From the NCBI RefSeq assembly GCF_001468035.1, contig NZ_LNZA01000001.1, positions 701,010 through 765,009 on the forward strand: a DNA stretch of 64,000 nucleotides, given 5' to 3'. This DNA comes from Legionella tucsonensis (GTDB lineage: Bacteria; Pseudomonadota; Gammaproteobacteria; Legionellales; Legionellaceae). Position 1 is the first letter of the stretch, and the number at the start of each line of letters is the position of its first letter. Below, one piece after another: positions 36,764 through 45,688 of the stretch. The notes under the pieces are model-generated. The model saw only the letters and a list, made by a program, of their open reading frames with translations, searched no databases and had not been told where the DNA came from. The translations under genes were made by a program, and so were the position numbers.

Positions 36764-37885
36764 TTAAACTCGTATCAACGGGGTTGTATCGACAAAAGGT
36801 GTCGTTCCAAGTTTTATCCCATTGAGTTGTTGTTCAAATATTGCATGGTTATCCCGTGAACCGGTATTTAGTATTGGAAACACAATATGGTCAAAAAAAT
36901 GAGCTCGTTTTTTAATTTCATCACCATATATCTGCGCCACAATTTTGGGATCATTTTTAAACTCCCCACAACCCCAAGCGCCTAAAATGACATTGCGTTT
37001 TCCTTCAAGAATTAAAGTATCGAGTTGGGCTGCAATACGTCGTCGCAAATCTGCTTTGTATTGACTCAAAGCCTCATGATCTAATCCATGTGGTTCAGAG
37101 GAAAGTTCTGGGGCTGCTGATCTTAATTCATAAAATGGGAAAATATCTGATAAAGGAAGAAAGGAGTAGCTTAGCGTACTGTCTGGAATACGTCTATTGG
37201 GTGAATAGTCATCAAAACCAGAAGTGATAAGCGTTTTTTCTGGTCCTCGAAAACATACTCTGGGTTCTGAGTTGAGTAATACTTTATATACTATAGAATC
37301 TGTTTCTCCCCGGTAATTTTTTAAGGCTTCATGTTCCTTATCAGTCATTTTTATTTTGGCTTCTAACAGTTTTTTTGCCGTTTCATTATAACGAAACAAC
37401 ATGGAGTCTTTATCTAAATAAATGATTTCATCCAGTAAGGATTGCACACAGGTACTTCGATGCCACATGTTTTCTTCTTGAGCACTTCCACCTTCTAAGG
37501 CAGCGCCTCCAGGAAAAATTGAATTTGCCATATTGAGTACAGAATAAGGCACGCCATGTTTCTTGGTTGCTTCAAGTGTCGCAAGCCCCCAATCTTTATG
37601 AACTACTTCTACTGATTTTGGTGAAGAAAATTTTTCTTTGGCCCATTGCTTTAAATTTGATTGTGCCTGGGTTTGTAATTCCATGGATTTTTTTAAATCA
37701 GTTGCCCACTCCAATGTTTTTCCCATGCTTTTATGTCGCCATCGATTCCCAGAGATGGAACCTGTGAAAAAATTTGGTTTATGTAGGGCATGTACCTCTT
37801 TAATTATGGAAGGAGATTTATAGGTTGGGGATTTAAATAACATAAGCTTTGAGATCATTTTTTCTATCCTTAATTTAATACTCAT
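36764..37885 (-). CDS. PARG-like macrodomain protein (TIGR02452/DUF2263 type)
   Basis: A 373-residue protein with the microbial poly(ADP-ribose) glycohydrolase signature: VLNMANSIFPGG, then the catalytic-type segment GGSAQEENMWHRST with paired glutamates, and the closing macrodomain motif VILGAWGCGEFKNDP. Family members bind or hydrolyse ADP-ribose on proteins. The N-terminal about 90 residues precede the macrodomain. In L. pneumophila a PARG-like effector (MavL) reverses ADP-ribosylation on ubiquitin; this gene could be a relative or a cytosolic housekeeping form. No translocation signal is obvious. Confidence 0.82.
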   Translation of the reverse strand: MSIKLRIEKMISKLMLFKSPTYKSPSIIKEVHALHKPNFFTGSISGNRWRHKSMGKTLEWATDLKKSMELQTQAQSNLKQWAKEKFSSPKSVEVVHKDWGLATLEATKKHGVPYSVLNMANSIFPGGAALEGGSAQEENMWHRSTCVQSLLDEIIYLDKDSMLFRYNETAKKLLEAKIKMTDKEHEALKNYRGETDSIVYKVLLNSEPRVCFRGPEKTLITSGFDDYSPNRRIPDSTLSYSFLPLSDIFPFYELRSAAPELSSEPHGLDHEALSQYKADLRRRIAAQLDTLILEGKRNVILGAWGCGEFKNDPKIVAQIYGDEIKKRAHFFDHIVFPILNTGSRDNHAIFEQQLNGIKLGTTPFVDTTPLIRV

Positions 37886-38493
37886 ACTCCATCTCGGTGT
37901 ACGTCTTAAAAACTTATCTAACAGTTTTATTAAGATTTCACTTTTTATAGAATATAGGAATGGTCAAACTCCATAGGCCACAAAGGCTTCAAGTGTTATC
38001 ATTGAATTTTTCATTAATACAAAGAGAACACTCTTGATTTTTATTTTTATTGATAAACGTTTTGAATATGCAACAAGATAGGTTTTACTCTCCAATAGTA
38101 ATATTCTAAGCACTTGTGTCCTTTATTTTTACTTTTTGACTCAACTTTGAGTGCGCTGAATCAAAAATCAGTAAACCAGAGTGAGCAAAAAAAGTCAACT
38201 TTGTTTTTTTGTTGTGAGAAAGAAGTTCATTATTTTATTTCGATATAGGCTTATTAGTGCTTTTCCAATCAGCATTATGATGATAATTCTGTTTCTTTAG
38301 ATAAATGTCTATTGTGAAGCTTTTGCATGACTTGAGAGTTGTGCCAGGAATGTCTGGAGTAATAGCTGCAGTATCTGAGTAGGGTGCGGTGGATAAAAGT
38401 GAATAATTAAAGCTGATTGATTTTTCTTCATATCAAGGCGGATTCATTTAATCAAATACAAAATTGAATAAAATAATTACTTAAGAAAGTTCA
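37886..38493. other. Intergenic region, 608 bp, no gene seen
   Basis: AT-rich DNA between the PARG-like gene start and the end of the XRE-cupin gene. No coding frame, hairpin with T-run or repeat was recognised. Confidence 0.5.
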
Positions 38494-39051
38494 CTAGGGG
38501 TAGTGAATAATATCGTGAAATCGAACGATATTTGTAGTTGTATTTCGGTATCCGTGTGGCTGGCTGGCTTCAAAACGAAGACCTTCGCCTTGATGTAGCA
38601 TTTGCCAAGTATCATAAATTAGAATGTCCATAATACCCTCCAGTACGATGACATGTTCAATGACTCCATGCTTATGGGCTGGTGATAAGTGTTCACAACC
38701 AGGTAATAGTTCGATCACAAAAAGTTCAAAATTTAATTGGTTATCAAAAGGAAAAAGAGGTAATACACGAATTTTTTCATCACTAGGATGAATCTGTTGT
38801 GCAAGTCCTGTTCGATAAACGGGTTGATTAAAATGAGTTTGTAATTCTTCGATAAATGAGGAAAAAGAGGTTTGAAAGCCACTGGCAATTTTCCATAAAG
38901 TAGCAATTGTGGGGCTTGATTCTTCTCGCTCGATTTGCCCTAACATGGCCTTGCTTACGCCTGTGGCTGCTGCAGCTTTATCGAGGCTCCAACCACGCTC
39001 TTTGCGTAGATTTTTTAAAGTGAAAGCAATGTGTTTGTATAAAGATTCCAT
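38494..39051 (-). CDS. XRE-family regulator with C-terminal cupin
   Basis: A 185-residue transcription factor: an HTH of the XRE type (about 12-60, SLDKAAAATGVSKAMLGQIERE with SSPTIATLWKIA) and a cupin sensor domain (about 100-180, HKHGVIEHVIVLEGIMDI). Such proteins usually repress a divergent neighbour and respond to a small ligand. Here the divergent gene encodes a DUF2000 protein, and two matching palindromes lie between them. Confidence 0.92.
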   Translation of the reverse strand: MESLYKHIAFTLKNLRKERGWSLDKAAAATGVSKAMLGQIEREESSPTIATLWKIASGFQTSFSSFIEELQTHFNQPVYRTGLAQQIHPSDEKIRVLPLFPFDNQLNFELFVIELLPGCEHLSPAHKHGVIEHVIVLEGIMDILIYDTWQMLHQGEGLRFEASQPHGYRNTTTNIVRFHDIIHYP

Positions 39052-39058
39052 AAATTGT

Positions 39059-39110
39059 TGTGCGTTATAGCGTACAATGATAATATAAATTATTATGCGT
39101 TAAAACGCAC
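39059..39110. promoter_or_regulatory. Two operator palindromes between XRE-cupin and DUF2000 genes
   Basis: TGTGCGTTATAGCGTACA at 39059-39076 and TGCGTTAAAACGCA at 39096-39109 share the TGCGTTAWARCGYA pattern, with centres about 35 bp apart. Position between divergent starts suggests binding by the XRE-cupin protein, repressing both genes. Confidence 0.7.
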
Positions 39111-39144
39111 GAATTGTGAAGCACATGATTTTAGGAGTTTTATA

Positions 39145-39567
39145 ATGGTAACAGAGCGATTTAAGAATAAATTGGTGGCGGTACTTAATAAAAGTATTGA
39201 GCCTGGTAAAGTCATGAATGCTTTGGCACATATGTGTATTGGCTTAGGTTCTGCTATTGGCCAAGAGAGGTTGCGTCTTACTGATTATCGTGATGCTGAT
39301 GGAAATTCACATCCTTTTATTTCCGAAATTCCTTTTATCATTTTGGCAGATAATTCAAATAAAATTAGAAAGCTGCGTACAGAAGCAAAAGCAAATGATA
39401 TTTTATGCAATGATTTTACCGATACGATGACTGTTGGTACTTATCAAGAGCAAATTGAACGAACGGCACAGGTTAATGACAGAGCTCTGATTTACTATGG
39501 CATTGTTTTGTTTGGGGATTGGGATGTGGTAACCGAGCTCACTAGAAAGTGTTCTTTGTGGCGATGA
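39145..39567 (+). CDS. DUF2000 family protein
   Basis: A 140-residue protein of the DUF2000 family (peptidyl-tRNA hydrolase 2-like fold), with N-terminal RFKNKLVAVLNKSIEPGKVMNALAHM and FIILADNSNKIRKLRTEA. The start at 39145 is set by TAGGAG seven bases upstream; an open frame back to 39055 would run through the operator region. Function is unknown; it is probably the regulated partner of the divergent XRE-cupin gene. Confidence 0.85.
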   Translation: MVTERFKNKLVAVLNKSIEPGKVMNALAHMCIGLGSAIGQERLRLTDYRDADGNSHPFISEIPFIILADNSNKIRKLRTEAKANDILCNDFTDTMTVGTYQEQIERTAQVNDRALIYYGIVLFGDWDVVTELTRKCSLWR

Positions 39568-39965
39568 TGGGTTGGTGATGACTATGGATGAAGGAAGATA
39601 AATGTTTACAGTTCATTAGAGACTCAATGAACTTTTTTAAATATCCCTTATGTCAGCCTACTTTTATCCCGATTAGCTTCGGGAGTAGATTTAATCCTAG
39701 CGAACCACTCAACAATGAGTGACAAAAAATTGTCATTATTTCGGTCGTTGACTGTGTTTCCAATACGTTGCAAAATATTTTCAAAAATATTAGTTAAGAA
39801 GCTACAAAATACAATCAAGTAAATGCCCATCATTTAAAAGATCTAAGAAAAAATATCTTCGAAATCCTCAGGCATTTCTTTTTAGGTGTTTTTTCTTTTA
39901 TATTATCTTTTCAATGCTGGTTTGCTAGAACGCTAGGTCTTAAGCTAATTGGTGGAGATATATCG
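39568..39965. other. Intergenic region, 398 bp, no clear gene
   Basis: Between the DUF2000 gene and the second HtrA gene. A minus-strand frame of 61 codons (39648-39833) is not supported by a ribosome site or family. The last 20 bases match the sequence upstream of the first HtrA gene. Confidence 0.45.
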
Positions 39966-41039
39966 ATGGCAAAACAACGGCTTATATATTTTATTTCTTT
40001 TGTTTTATACTTTATTTTGGTTTTCCCAGGGTATAGTTTAAATTTAGACTCACTTCTTCCTGATGAACAAAATACAGTAAAAGTTTTTCATGAAGCGTCA
40101 CCTAAAGTAGTTTATGTTCACAGATTGGCAACAGTCACCAATCCTTCTTTTGAGAAAATGCAAGTTAAAGATGGGGCCGGTTCTGGAATTATCTGGAATA
40201 ACAGCGGGTATATTGTCACGAATTATCACGTTATTAAGGGAGCGGATAAGTTGGCAATTACTTTGGGTAAAATGACAGTTCCGGCAAAAGTGGTTGGAGC
40301 AGAGCCTCGTAAAGATATTGCTGTTTTAAAGGTCGAAGCACCGCAAGCGTTGGTTTTATTAAAACAATTTACCCCATTTCAAATAGTCCATCTTAATGAT
40401 CTAATAGTGGGTCAAAAGGCGATTGCAATAGGTAATCCTTATGGTTTGGATCATAGCTTATCTAAAGGAGTGATTTCTGCTTTAGGTAGAAAAGTTCCTG
40501 GGGTCGGTGGGGTTACGATTCGGAATATGATCCAAACAGATACTCCAATTAATCCTGGTAATTCTGGCGGGCCATTATTGAACAGTTCTGGTCAGTTAAT
40601 TGGAATGAACACCATGATTTACTCTTCTTCAGGTTCATCTGCTGGAATTGGTTTTGCTGTTCCTGCTGATGATATTGAGCGCATCGTAACGCAAATTATC
40701 AAAAATGGGCGAGTGATATTGTCTGGAATAGGTATTCAAAGTGTTCCATCTACTATTGCACGTCAATTGGGTATATATAAAGGGATATTGATTTCAGATG
40801 TTTTACCTAATACCCCTGCTTCTCAAGCACATTTAAGAGGTACTCATCGAGATGCTTGGGGACGAATCGTACTAGGTGATATTATTATAGCGCTTAATGG
40901 TCATGCAGTTCGTAACTATGATGAGTTATATAATATGCTCACGGAAATAAAAGTGGGGGACCAAGTGACCGTTTCCATTGTGCGTGATAATAAGCAAATG
41001 GATATACAAATAAAAACTATAGATATAGCAGGAGTATAG
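39966..41039 (+). CDS. HtrA/DegS-like serine protease, copy 2
   Basis: Close paralogue of the protease at 22969, about 85% identical by eye over the mature part, with the same 357-residue length. Triad: His in VTNYHVIKG, Asp in RKDIAVLKVE, Ser in NPGNSGGPLL; one C-terminal PDZ domain. The leader helices are the most diverged part. Identical bases upstream (TGGTGGAGATATAT) show the duplication included the ribosome site. It lies upstream of the small heat-shock gene, consistent with envelope or heat-stress protein quality control. Confidence 0.9.
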   Translation: MAKQRLIYFISFVLYFILVFPGYSLNLDSLLPDEQNTVKVFHEASPKVVYVHRLATVTNPSFEKMQVKDGAGSGIIWNNSGYIVTNYHVIKGADKLAITLGKMTVPAKVVGAEPRKDIAVLKVEAPQALVLLKQFTPFQIVHLNDLIVGQKAIAIGNPYGLDHSLSKGVISALGRKVPGVGGVTIRNMIQTDTPINPGNSGGPLLNSSGQLIGMNTMIYSSSGSSAGIGFAVPADDIERIVTQIIKNGRVILSGIGIQSVPSTIARQLGIYKGILISDVLPNTPASQAHLRGTHRDAWGRIVLGDIIIALNGHAVRNYDELYNMLTEIKVGDQVTVSIVRDNKQMDIQIKTIDIAGV

Positions 41040-41116
41040 GCAGTAAACGTCTATATATATTACAGCTTGTTCAAAGTGTCCAATGTCGGCGAGAAATCGT
41101 CGGTTTTCTGTAGTCT

Positions 41117-41183
41117 CTTGCTCTCTTAAAACGATCTAAAAGATGGCGCGCAGGGATAATCGATTTATTACTAAGAGAGCAAG
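41117..41183. repeat. Inverted repeat with perfect 12-bp ends
   Basis: CTTGCTCTCTTA (41117-41128) and TAAGAGAGCAAG (41172-41183) are exact reverse complements, 43 bp apart. No T-run follows the second arm. It may be a small mobile-element remnant or a structured 3' end of the HtrA transcript. Confidence 0.65.
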
Positions 41184-41200
41184 AAAAAAACTTTTGAACC

Positions 41201-41229
41201 CTTGAAATGAAACCATCACGACCCTATTT
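41201..41229 (+). promoter_or_regulatory. Heat-shock (sigma-32) promoter of hsp20
   Basis: CTTGAAA, 14 bases, CCCTATTT matches the sigma-32 consensus CTTGAAA-N11-16-CCCCATNT at all but one defined position, 35 bases before the Hsp20 ATG. Confidence 0.78.
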
Positions 41230-41264
41230 TTAGATTATCCAAAAACACTAATCAAGGAGATACT

Positions 41265-41702
41265 ATGAATACTTTACGAAGAACATTACCTATGTATCAA
41301 GAAATGAATAACCTACTGGAAAACTTTTTTAATCCACAACGAGAGGATGCCTCTTTTATTGAAACAAGTACGTGGGCTCCTCTTGTGGATATCAAAGAAG
41401 AAAAAGACCGCTTTGTTGTACTTGCTGATATTCCTGGTGTAAAAAAAGAAGACATCGATATTTCTTTGGAGCAACATGTCTTGACTTTAAAAGGAGAGCG
41501 GCATTTTGAAAAGTCAGAAGAGAGCAATGGTTATACACGCAGAGAGCGAGCTCAAGGTCAATTCTACCGACGTTTTAGTCTGCCACAAACCGCAGATGAT
41601 TCAAAAATCACAGCACGTTATGCGCATGGAGTACTTGAAATTTCAATTCCTAAAAAAGAAGCGGCTACTGAGAAAAAAATAGCAATTACCTTAGAAGAGT
41701 GA
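41265..41702 (+). CDS. Small heat-shock protein Hsp20 (alpha-crystallin)
   Basis: A 145-residue ATP-independent holdase. The alpha-crystallin domain runs about 40-132 (APLVDIKEEKDRFVVLADIPGV; GERHFEK; FYRRFSLPQTAD; GVLEISIPK), and the C-terminal anchoring I-x-I/V motif is replaced by KIAITLEE. AAGGAG precedes the ATG. A heat-shock promoter lies directly upstream and a strong hairpin follows. Confidence 0.95.
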   Translation: MNTLRRTLPMYQEMNNLLENFFNPQREDASFIETSTWAPLVDIKEEKDRFVVLADIPGVKKEDIDISLEQHVLTLKGERHFEKSEESNGYTRRERAQGQFYRRFSLPQTADDSKITARYAHGVLEISIPKKEAATEKKIAITLEE

Positions 41703-41710
41703 TTGTTCAA

Positions 41711-41740
41711 GCAACGTAGGTTTGGTAAAGCCTACGTTGC
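41711..41740. terminator. Stem-loop after hsp20
   Basis: GCAACGTAGG and CCTACGTTGC form a perfect 10-bp stem with a 10-base loop. No T-run, so it is a weak or factor-assisted terminator or an RNA-stabilising hairpin. Confidence 0.5.
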
Positions 41741-41937
41741 CGAGCTGACAGCATTTACAACCAGGTTCGGATGGCAAATGGTTGAGCAGCTAGACAAAAC
41801 GCCCCTTAATGCCATACACCATGCTTGACAATAACTCATAGATATGGCCCCTGATTCCGGTTTAAAACTTTTTCATTTTCTATCAATTTATTGGAGAGAT
41901 TGATAAATTAGAATATTGCTTTCTGCTTGAGATTTAT

Positions 41938-43356
41938 ATGACTATTGCCTTAGTCTGGTTTCGACATGATTTAAGATTGAACGATAATCCCGCATTCATC
42001 GAGGCGTGCTCTCATCATCAGTTTGTTATTCCGCTCTATATTTATGATGAAAAGAATAGTGTCTTAGGAGGAGCACAAGGATGGTGGCTTTATCATAGTC
42101 TGACTTCTTTAAGCAACTCCCTGGCACAACTTGCATTAAATCTCATTTTTCGCAAGGGCGATCCTTTAGAAATTATTTTAGACTTGGTTAAGAAAGCTTC
42201 TGTGAGCTCGGTGTATTGGAATCGATGTTATGAACCTGACGCTATTTTGCGTGATAAAAAGATTAAAACAACTTTGTTGGAGCAGGGTATTGAAGTCCAA
42301 AGTTTTAATGGAAGTGTACTTCATGAACCTTGGACGATTAGAAATAAAAGCGGTAATTATTTTAAAGTGTTTACTCCTTACTGGAAACACTGCAAACAAA
42401 TTCTTAATATTCAACCCGCTATGTGTTTAGAGCATCGTCCATCTGGAATTGAAGTTCAAAGTGATAAGCTTTTAGACTGGAAATTATTACCCACTATCAA
42501 TTGGGCAGCGCGATTTAATGACTATTGGACTCCCGGAGAGTGCGGTGCCCAACATAAGCTTCATGAGTTTATTGAATATCAACTTAATGGTTATAAAAAA
42601 AATCGAGATTTTCCTATAAAAAATGCGACATCACGTTTATCACCCCACTTGCATTTTGGCGAAATTAGTCCATCGACAATTTTAAGGGCAATTGAACTGG
42701 TAAAGTTTGATCCAGATTGTGATTTAGTCTCAGCAGAGCATTTTATATCAGAGCTGGGATGGAGGGAGTTTTCAGTTTATTTACTTTATCATTTCCCAAA
42801 ACTTCCATCTGAGAATTTCCGGAAAGAGTTTGATGCATTTCCTTGGTATAACGATGAGCAATTATTATCAAGCTGGCAAAAGGGTTTAACTGGTTATCCA
42901 ATAATAGATGCAGGGATGAGGGAGTTATGGGCAACAGGCTATATGCACAATCGTGTCCGTATGGTTGTTGCATCCTTCCTTACCAAGGGATTGCTCATTG
43001 ATTGGCGTTTGGGCGCAGATTGGTTTTTAGATACTCTTGTAGATGCAGATTTAGCAAATAATAGCGCAAGCTGGCAATGGGTGGCAGGATGTGGTGCTGA
43101 TGCAGCACCTTATTTTCGAATTTTCAATCCAGTGTTACAAAGTCAAAAATTCGATCCTGATGGCAGTTATATTCGTCATTGGGTTCCAGAGCTTTCTCAA
43201 TTAGAAAATCAATCAATCCATGCTCCTTGGGAGTCTGTTGATTCACAGTGGATTTATATAAATACAAATTATCCCATGCCAATTATTAATCATCATGATG
43301 CAAGGGCAAGGGCTTTAAATTATTACAATCAGTTAAAAAGGAAGAACCTCAAATGA
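41938..43356 (+). CDS. phrB: Deoxyribodipyrimidine photolyase
   Basis: Light-driven repair of cyclobutane pyrimidine dimers. A 472-residue class I enzyme: N-terminal antenna-binding Rossmann domain (ALVWFRHDLRLNDNPA), C-terminal helical FAD domain with FISELGWREF, GYPIIDAGMRELWATGYMHNRVRM and WQWVAGCGADAAPYFRIFNP. The block around WQWVAG with AAPYFRIFNP marks a CPD photolyase rather than a cryptochrome. It stands alone downstream of hsp20. Confidence 0.96.
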   Translation: MTIALVWFRHDLRLNDNPAFIEACSHHQFVIPLYIYDEKNSVLGGAQGWWLYHSLTSLSNSLAQLALNLIFRKGDPLEIILDLVKKASVSSVYWNRCYEPDAILRDKKIKTTLLEQGIEVQSFNGSVLHEPWTIRNKSGNYFKVFTPYWKHCKQILNIQPAMCLEHRPSGIEVQSDKLLDWKLLPTINWAARFNDYWTPGECGAQHKLHEFIEYQLNGYKKNRDFPIKNATSRLSPHLHFGEISPSTILRAIELVKFDPDCDLVSAEHFISELGWREFSVYLLYHFPKLPSENFRKEFDAFPWYNDEQLLSSWQKGLTGYPIIDAGMRELWATGYMHNRVRMVVASFLTKGLLIDWRLGADWFLDTLVDADLANNSASWQWVAGCGADAAPYFRIFNPVLQSQKFDPDGSYIRHWVPELSQLENQSIHAPWESVDSQWIYINTNYPMPIINHHDARARALNYYNQLKRKNLK

Positions 43357-43643
43357 TTCCTACTTTTTTTATATTTGGCTACAACAACGCGCTGAGAAAG
43401 TAAAAAACAATGACTCAACCTCCAAAAATCACGACTATTGATTTGGAGGCTGAAAATATAGAATACTATCTCTATCAATGCACATATCTAGACCACGTCA
43501 TGAATAGATTAAATTTCAAGAGATAAAGAGAGTTATTTTTAATCTATCGTAGGCAGATAAAATATACCTAACAGAGCTTTTAGCGGGGGCAGTGCTAAAG
43601 CAGTTGCCCCGCTAGCAGTATATAGGAAAAATATTATTTATTT

Positions 43644-44009
43644 TCAATGGTCTTGTATCTCTGCATGCATATAATGCCCACTAATCGTGAAAGGATATCT
43701 TTTGGATGTAGCTTTTCTTTTAAATTGTTTTTCTAATAATTTCTCAATAGCAGCAAAACAATCACGTAGTGTAATATATAGATTTTGGTTTTGTTTTCTA
43801 CTGCTTAATTCCTTGCCTCGTAGAGTCATATTAATAATCACGCTAAATATTTTCCCTTTATTTCTATGATTTTCTTCCCTATCGATGACCACTCTACAAT
43901 GACTTATTTTTCTATAGATTCTTTTGAGTTTGTTATAACGTTTATGGATATGGCATTCAATTGCCGATGAGTATGAAACAGAACGAAATATTATTTGAAC
44001 TGATGACAT
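43644..44009 (-). CDS. Ribosome hibernation factor-like protein (HPF/RaiA family)
   Basis: A 121-residue single-domain protein resembling the S30EA/HPF fold: an N-terminal strand (VQIIFRSVSYSSAIECHI), the central RVVIDREE strand, VIINMTLRGKEL and a final helix AAIEKLLEKQFKRK. HPF proteins dock in the 30S decoding region and silence ribosomes in stationary phase. This copy is basic and diverged, so it may be a second, stress-specific member. It lies among other stress genes. Confidence 0.78.
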   Translation of the reverse strand: MSSVQIIFRSVSYSSAIECHIHKRYNKLKRIYRKISHCRVVIDREENHRNKGKIFSVIINMTLRGKELSSRKQNQNLYITLRDCFAAIEKLLEKQFKRKATSKRYPFTISGHYMHAEIQDH

Positions 44010-44419
44010 AGCTTAAATCCTCTTAATTTTAAATTAATTTTTAAAAATAAAACAAAAAAATTTTTCAATTTAATGGTAAGAGATGAAAGGTATATTTTAC
44101 TTCTTAAGTAGCTGTTATTAATCCTCCTTATAAAATACGTTGTGATTAATCTATAGGAACATTTAAGTAAAATTTCAATGCTTGTTTTAAAAAAATTTTA
44201 GTGGAAATGGTAATCCCTCCATTTTTAACTCTTAGGGTAACTTGGAGGAAGCTGAGTATGATATTTTTATGAGGTTAGAGACGTGATAGTTCATGGAGTT
44301 ACGACATATCAGACATATTACTCACATTCATGAGATTCTGAGCTATAATTAATACAATATGTTTGAAATTTGTATTAAATGGTTGATTTGTTTCTATGCT
44401 TTAAATGGAGGTCATAAAT
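44010..44419. other. Intergenic region, 410 bp, no gene seen
   Basis: Divergent region between the hibernation-factor gene and a small + strand gene. It must contain both promoters; I could not single out a motif with confidence. Confidence 0.45.
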
Positions 44420-44635
44420 ATGTTCCTATCTACTGTGAAAAATCTCTACGAAGCTCGAGTTAAAATTGGGAATCATATAATCTCAAAAATTACGGGAATA
44501 AAAGCTGACCCTTTAAAGGTATATTTGAGCGTACAATGTGATTTGGAGTCTTCAGGAGCTAAAGGAGAACTCATAGATCTTATTACTGGTAGAATTATTT
44601 ACGCATGCCGTAAGCAAACCATTGTAGATAAATAA
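44420..44635 (+). CDS. Unrecognised 71-residue small protein
   Basis: Soluble small protein with text MFLSTVKNLYEARVKIG and a plausible beta-rich end (KVYLSVQCDLESSGAKGELIDLITGRIIYAC). The start at 44420 is fixed by GGAGGT at 44407-44412, at ideal spacing. No family recognised. It lies between stress genes and may belong to the same response. Confidence 0.6.
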   Translation: MFLSTVKNLYEARVKIGNHIISKITGIKADPLKVYLSVQCDLESSGAKGELIDLITGRIIYACRKQTIVDK

Positions 44636-44670
44636 TTAAAAATGGAAAATAAGACAGGGTTACACTAAAA

Positions 44671-44787
44671 ATGATGAAAAAAAATCAAAAAATTGATAAA
44701 TACTACCCCCATCCTCTAATCCCAGGCCAAGGAGAAATCGCGAAAAGCATGGGGGAATATGCCTTGAGTCGATACGGAAAATCATGA
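44671..44787 (+). CDS. Possible 38-residue small protein
   Basis: Open frame MMKKNQKIDKYYPHPLIP continuing to ALSRYGKS, ending TGA at 44785-44787. Composition is protein-like, with a Gly/Pro-rich middle (PLIPGQGEIAKSMGEY). The ribosome site is weak (AGGG 13 bases upstream). It lies 35 bp after the 71-residue gene and could be its operon partner. It may also be the truncated start of a larger protein. Confidence 0.35.
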   Translation: MMKKNQKIDKYYPHPLIPGQGEIAKSMGEYALSRYGKS

Positions 44788-44803
44788 ATTATTGTGATTT
44801 AAA

Positions 44804-45688
44804 TTAGCCTTGTGGTGGCAGCTTTGGAGGAACGGCAAGCATATCCACAGTACTAAGATGGAGAATCCTTTTCGCAACACTTCCCATAAGCAAGTAATGC
44901 AACCTTGATTTACTCTGTGTGCCAAATGCCAACAAATCAGCGTTCCATTTTTGGGTTTGTCTAATAATGCAATCAGCATAGTAACCACCAATAATTTTTT
45001 TTTCAAACTTGCTTTTATCGACATGACATTCACTAAGGAAATCATCCATATTTTCTAAAATACCTTTTGTTTTAGGCTTATCGAAGTCTACAAATTCTTC
45101 AACTAAGTCAGCTGGATTGAAAAATTGTTTATTATGAATATCAATGATGTGTAACAACTGAAAAGTTGCATTGGGAAAAGAGTTAAATGTAAATTGTACT
45201 GTCCCTTTGCTTGTTTCTGAAAGGTCTGTTGCTATCACTATCCGATTGTAAATAAAATCTGGTTCTTTTTTTATCAGCAACACGGGAACATGGCTTTGGC
45301 TAATAATTGAGCTAGAAGTAGTACCTAAAACGTACTCATTAATATAGTAACGGCCATGAGCACCCACAACAATCAATTCACAACAGTTTTCATCAGCATA
45401 TCGGACAATCTCATCCGAAGTTTTACCCAATACCACTGTTTTGTTGGTAAAGAGTTTATGTGTATTATCGTTTAATTTCTTTAAAATCTGCTCTTCGATC
45501 TCTTTTTTTTCAGACAAAAAATTGGGTTGCGATTGAGTATCTAAAAATCGTGCACTTAATGGTGGTGTTAAAACATGGAGGAAATGGATCTTCGCCTGGT
45601 TTGACTTTGCTAAATCAATAGCTCGTTGTAAAGCCCAATCGGCATGTTTTGAGAAATCACTTGCAATCAATAAATTATTCAATATCAT
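44804..45688 (-). CDS. Tandem universal stress protein (UspA x2)
   Basis: A 294-residue cytosolic protein made of two Usp domains (about 1-145 and 147-294). Each has the ATP-binding G-2x-G-9x-G(S/T) pattern: GAHGRYYINEYVLGTTSS in the first, GTQSKSRLHYLLMGSVAK in the second (Gly partly replaced by Ser). Such tandem forms are induced in growth arrest and hypoxia. Its neighbours (HPF-like, phosphorylase-PRPP synthetase cluster) point to a stress-survival region. Confidence 0.93.
   Translation of the reverse strand: MILNNLLIASDFSKHADWALQRAIDLAKSNQAKIHFLHVLTPPLSARFLDTQSQPNFLSEKKEIEEQILKKLNDNTHKLFTNKTVVLGKTSDEIVRYADENCCELIVVGAHGRYYINEYVLGTTSSSIISQSHVPVLLIKKEPDFIYNRIVIATDLSETSKGTVQFTFNSFPNATFQLLHIIDIHNKQFFNPADLVEEFVDFDKPKTKGILENMDDFLSECHVDKSKFEKKIIGGYYADCIIRQTQKWNADLLAFGTQSKSRLHYLLMGSVAKRILHLSTVDMLAVPPKLPPQG

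Noticed and set aside
36580-36825. 81-codon + strand frame
   Set aside because: It runs through an intrinsic terminator and into the 3' end of the PARG-like gene on the other strand.
39648-39833. 61-codon minus-strand frame between DUF2000 and HtrA genes
   Set aside because: No ribosome site or family; kept as unassigned intergenic DNA.
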